Made by a program: the position numbers and the translations under genes | Shown here: piece after piece, positions 5,689 to 5,749 of the stretch | How the letters are laid out: every line of letters starts with the position of its first letter | How positions within the stretch are numbered: the stretch's first letter is position 1 | Origin: JADGRQ01 sp041476585 | GTDB taxonomy: Bacteria; Pseudomonadota; Gammaproteobacteria; Burkholderiales; SG8-39 | Assembly (NCBI GenBank): GCA_041476585.1 | Contig: JBGOTT010000269.1 | Span: 1 to 5,749, forward strand | DNA length: 5,749 nucleotides | Reading direction: 5' to 3' | Notes under the pieces: generated by a model | What the model was told of the DNA's origin: nothing | What the model saw: the letters and a program-made list of their open reading frames with translations, nothing else | Database searches by the model: none

Positions 5689-5707
5689 AGTCAGGCTGCG
5701 ACTGACT
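5689..5707 (+). terminator. second hairpin downstream of the selenoprotein gene
   Basis: AGTCAG (5689-5694) and CTGACT (5702-5707) pair over six bases around a seven-base loop, followed by TCT rather than a true T run. Together with the hairpin at 5650 it could form a tandem 3' end. The rest of 5645-5749 shows no gene I can support on either strand before the window ends. Confidence 0.25.
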
Positions 5708-5749
5708 TCTCGGCCACGAAGACAGTCCCCTATCCGAGAGCGATCTGGC

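Noticed and set aside
5691..5749. Minus-strand frame at the right edge ending FVAEKSVAA before a TGA (complement of 5691-5693)
   Set aside because: The ending looks like a protein C-terminus, but a TAG interrupts the frame at 5730-5732, leaving only 12 codons, too few to support a gene.
5641..5749. Second minus-strand frame open from the window edge to a TAG at 5641-5643
   Set aside because: About 35 codons with no recognisable motif; it overlaps the end of the selenoprotein gene and its downstream hairpin. An open run this short is expected by chance.

Overview
The window is GC-rich, tightly packed bacterial DNA. It most resembles a betaproteobacterium of the Burkholderiales type, because it carries a lone Bug/TctC-type periplasmic binding protein next to catabolic hydrolases with no transporter membrane genes beside it. 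That placement is inferred from gene content only.

Layout: (i) 1-85 is the last 27 codons of an unidentified plus-strand gene. (ii) 237-2152 is a plus-strand pair, a Bug-family solute-binding protein followed by a fumarylacetoacetate-hydrolase (FAH) family enzyme, joined by an ATGA start/stop overlap. (iii) 2220-3212 and 3488-5155 are two minus-strand genes, a DUF6282-type metallohydrolase and a YtcJ-like amidohydrolase, both with N-terminal export signals and separated by 275 bases. They converge on the FAH gene across only 67 bases. (iv) 5156-5428 is a divergent intergenic region containing inverted repeats. (v) 5429-5644 is a plus-strand gene of 71 codons that ordinary ORF calling misses because codon 11 is TGA. 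Read with TGA as selenocysteine, it gives a complete SelW-like (Rdx family) protein, and a bacterial SECIS-like hairpin follows the TGA at the expected distance. (vi) 5645-5749 holds two short hairpins and no gene I can support.

The four enzyme and transport genes look like a small-molecule scavenging module. Two exported amidohydrolase-fold enzymes could act on substrates outside the cytoplasm, the Bug protein could bind a released carboxylate, and the FAH enzyme could process it inside the cell. This is inference from families and location, and the substrate is unknown.

The most notable feature is the hidden selenoprotein. The family's CxxU redox motif appears here as RxxU, and the protein has no cysteine at all, so selenocysteine would be its only thiol- or selenol-type residue. 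None of the selenocysteine machinery (selA, selB, selC, selD) lies in the window, so decoding depends on the rest of the genome.
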